This document shows positions 62,644-64,000 of a stretch of 64,000 bases of DNA, piece by piece. The position numbers and the translations under genes are program-made. Source of the stretch: Burkholderiales bacterium (GTDB lineage: Bacteria > Pseudomonadota > Gammaproteobacteria > Burkholderiales > Burkholderiaceae_F); NCBI GenBank assembly GCA_020248865.1, contig JADCGS010000013.1, positions 1 through 64,000 on the forward strand, given 5' to 3'. The first letter of the stretch is position 1. Each line of letters opens with the position of its first letter. The notes beneath the pieces are model-generated. The model was not told where the DNA came from. It worked only from the letters and a program-made list of their open reading frames with translations, and searched no databases.

Positions 62644-63759
62644 ATGTCCGAAGCGAGCAGCAACCGCATCGTCGCCCGCTACCGGCTGAGCGTGCCGGCC
62701 GGGCTGGCGCGCCAGCGCGCCGAAGCACTGGCCCTCGAGCAGAGCATCGAGATGCCCGCGGAAGGCGTGCTGGACGAGCGCGTGCTGCGCGAGGTCGTGG
62801 CGCGCGTGCGGGCGGTGGAACAACAGCCCGACGGCAGCGCGCTGGCCACGCTGGCTCTGAGCGACGAGTCGGTCGGCACCGAACCCGGCCAGCTCATGAA
62901 CATGCTGTTCGGCAACAGCTCGTTGTTGCCCGACGTGGAGCTGGTCGACGTCGAGCTGCCGGAGTCGCTGGCCCGGCACTTCGGCGGACCGCGCCAGGGC
63001 ATCGATGGCCTGCGGGCAGCCACCGGTGCCTTCGGCCGGCCGCTGACCTGCACCGCGCTCAAGCCGATCGGCTCGACCGTGGCGCACCTGGCCGCGCTCA
63101 GCGCGAGCTTTGCCCGCGCCGGCCTGGACGTCATCAAGGACGACCACGGCTGGGCCAACCAGGCGAGCGCACCGTTCGTGCAGCGGGTGGCCGCCTGCCA
63201 GCGTGCCGTGGCCGAGGTCAACGCGGCGCGCCGCGACGGCCGCCGCAGCCTGTACGCACCGAGCCTGTACGGGCACCATGGCGACATGCAGCGCCAGATC
63301 GAGCTGGCACGCAGCCTGGGCGTGCGCATCGTGCTGATTGCGCCGATGAACTGCGGCGTGGCCGCTTTCCACGCTCTGGTCCGCGAACACCCCGACCTGC
63401 TGTTCCTCGCGCACCCCGCGCTGGCCGGGGCGCAGATGCATGCACCCGCCCTGCTGGGCCGGCTGCTGCGCGTCTTCGGCGCCGACGCGGTCATCTTCCC
63501 CAACCACGGCGGTCGCTTCAGCTACGGCCGCGCCACCTGCGATGCGCTGGCCAACGCGCTGCGGGAACCCTGGCACGGCCTGAAGGCGGCCGCGCCGGTC
63601 CCCGCCGGCGGCATGAGCGTCGAGCGCGTGCCCGAACTGAAGCGGCAGTACGGCAACGAGGCGATGCTGCTGGTCGGCGGTTCGCTGCTGATCGCGCGCG
63701 ACCGGCTCTACGAGCGCAGCGTCGAGTTCGTCGCCCGCGTCGCGGAGGAAGTCCAGTGA
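62644..63759 (+). CDS. RuBisCO-like protein (form IV)
   Basis: A 371-aa member of the RuBisCO large-subunit superfamily, too short and too altered for a carboxylase. The TIM-barrel landmarks are TCTALKPIGS (equivalent to the Lys175 strand), FARAGLDVIKDDHGWANQ (equivalent to the carbamylated-Lys/Asp/Glu segment, with the Glu changed to His), SLYGHHGD, FPNHGGRFSYG and the phosphate-loop Gly residues in GGMSVER and LLVGGSLL. In Rhodospirillum rubrum a similar protein with a partner cupin converts methylthioribulose-1-phosphate on the way to deoxyxylulose-5-phosphate. The cupin next door (GTGA overlap) suggests the same kind of route here; sugar-acid (apionate-type) enzymes are the other option. 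Confidence 0.82.
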   Translation: MSEASSNRIVARYRLSVPAGLARQRAEALALEQSIEMPAEGVLDERVLREVVARVRAVEQQPDGSALATLALSDESVGTEPGQLMNMLFGNSSLLPDVELVDVELPESLARHFGGPRQGIDGLRAATGAFGRPLTCTALKPIGSTVAHLAALSASFARAGLDVIKDDHGWANQASAPFVQRVAACQRAVAEVNAARRDGRRSLYAPSLYGHHGDMQRQIELARSLGVRIVLIAPMNCGVAAFHALVREHPDLLFLAHPALAGAQMHAPALLGRLLRVFGADAVIFPNHGGRFSYGRATCDALANALREPWHGLKAAAPVPAGGMSVERVPELKRQYGNEAMLLVGGSLLIARDRLYERSVEFVARVAEEVQ

Positions 63760-64000
63760 GCGGAGTGCGGCGCTTTGGCCCGGCCGCCGGCGGCGACTTC
63801 CGCTGGGACGGCGTGGAGTTGCTGCGCTACAAGCAGGACGGCAGCGCGCCCTTCAAGGACATCACGCGCCAGGTGCTGTTTGCGCAGCCCGATCAGGCCT
63901 GCGAACTGCGCTACTTCGAGGTGGCGCCCGGCGGCTACTCCACGCTCGAGCGTCACCAGCACACCCATGCCGTGCTGGTCCTGCGCGGCCGGGGCACGGT
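63756..64000 (+). CDS. Cupin-domain protein, 5' part (cut by window end)
   Basis: GTG 63756 overlaps the stop of the RuBisCO-like gene (GTGA), so translation is coupled. The 81 codons seen encode VRRFGPAAGGDF at the start and the first cupin motif, YFEVAPGGYSTLERHQHTHAVLVLRGRG, with His ligands for a metal. It is probably the partner enzyme that removes the methylthiol group from methylthioxylulose-5-phosphate, as described for the R. rubrum cupin; the second motif lies beyond the window. Confidence 0.8.
   Translation, partial: MSGVRRFGPAAGGDFRWDGVELLRYKQDGSAPFKDITRQVLFAQPDQACELRYFEVAPGGYSTLERHQHTHAVLVLRGRGT

Overview
The window (high GC, densely packed, many ATGA/GTGA stop-start overlaps) is a chromosomal segment of a betaproteobacterium, almost certainly Burkholderiales. 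Evidence: an rrn operon with the 16S-Ile-Ala-23S order; the block mlaFEDACB-yadGH-bolA-murA-hisGDCBHAF-I-E-hinT-tatABC; the block petABC-sspA-sspB; the short, HisZ-dependent form of HisG; and rpe-gph-trpE. I see no insertion sequence, prophage, CRISPR array or plasmid function. It is mostly core genome in which single accessory genes have been slotted into conserved operons.

Layout. 1-2917 (minus): the 5' part of 23S, tRNA-Ala(TGC), tRNA-Ile(GAT), 16S, two boxA elements and a near-consensus rrn promoter. 3104-17403: enoyl-CoA hydratase and a PaaI-type thioesterase, a 1016-residue PAS/GAF/GGDEF/EAL protein, a DUF3429 membrane protein, AcuI-like reductase, an IorAB-type molybdenum hydroxylase, an apparently exported methyltransferase, an APC permease, a MocA-like nucleotidyltransferase and an M61 peptidase. 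17620-26021 (minus): rpe, gph, a Trp-rich leader peptide not longer than 33 codons, trpE, ltaE, trpG, an LprI-like gene, trpD, a GNAT gene, trpC, ung. 26112-37397: apaG, mltA, dsbC, a Ubi-type hydroxylase, tRNA-Phe, then hemA-prfA-fumC-prmC-grxD-ubiX, dsbB and tRNA-Thr. 37494-41673 (minus): the cytochrome bc1 operon petABC with sspA-sspB. 41923-43603: mscL and a DegS/HtrA-like protease. 43611-61752 (minus): one long gene train reading mlaF to tatC and ending in a frameshifted Sel1-repeat gene. 61753-62643 holds no convincing gene. 62644-64000: a RuBisCO-like protein coupled to a cupin that runs off the window.

How it fits together. The trp and his clusters give the biosynthesis of tryptophan and histidine. 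Trp control by attenuation is indicated by a leader peptide ending in Trp-Phe-Trp whose start codon overlaps the stop of gph. The Mla genes move phospholipids between the membranes, TatABC would export the Rieske protein and IorB (both with twin-arginine-like leaders), and DsbB/DsbC handle periplasmic disulfides. MocA could supply the cytidylylated molybdenum cofactor for IorB. The most interesting points are the RuBisCO-like/cupin pair (probable methylthio-sugar salvage), the trp leader, the three foreign genes in the trp operon, the one-base insertion in the Sel1 gene, the 60-bp tandem repeat covering the mlaF stop, and a heptamer-repeat element between tatA and tatB. None of these can be called a wholly new system from sequence alone.
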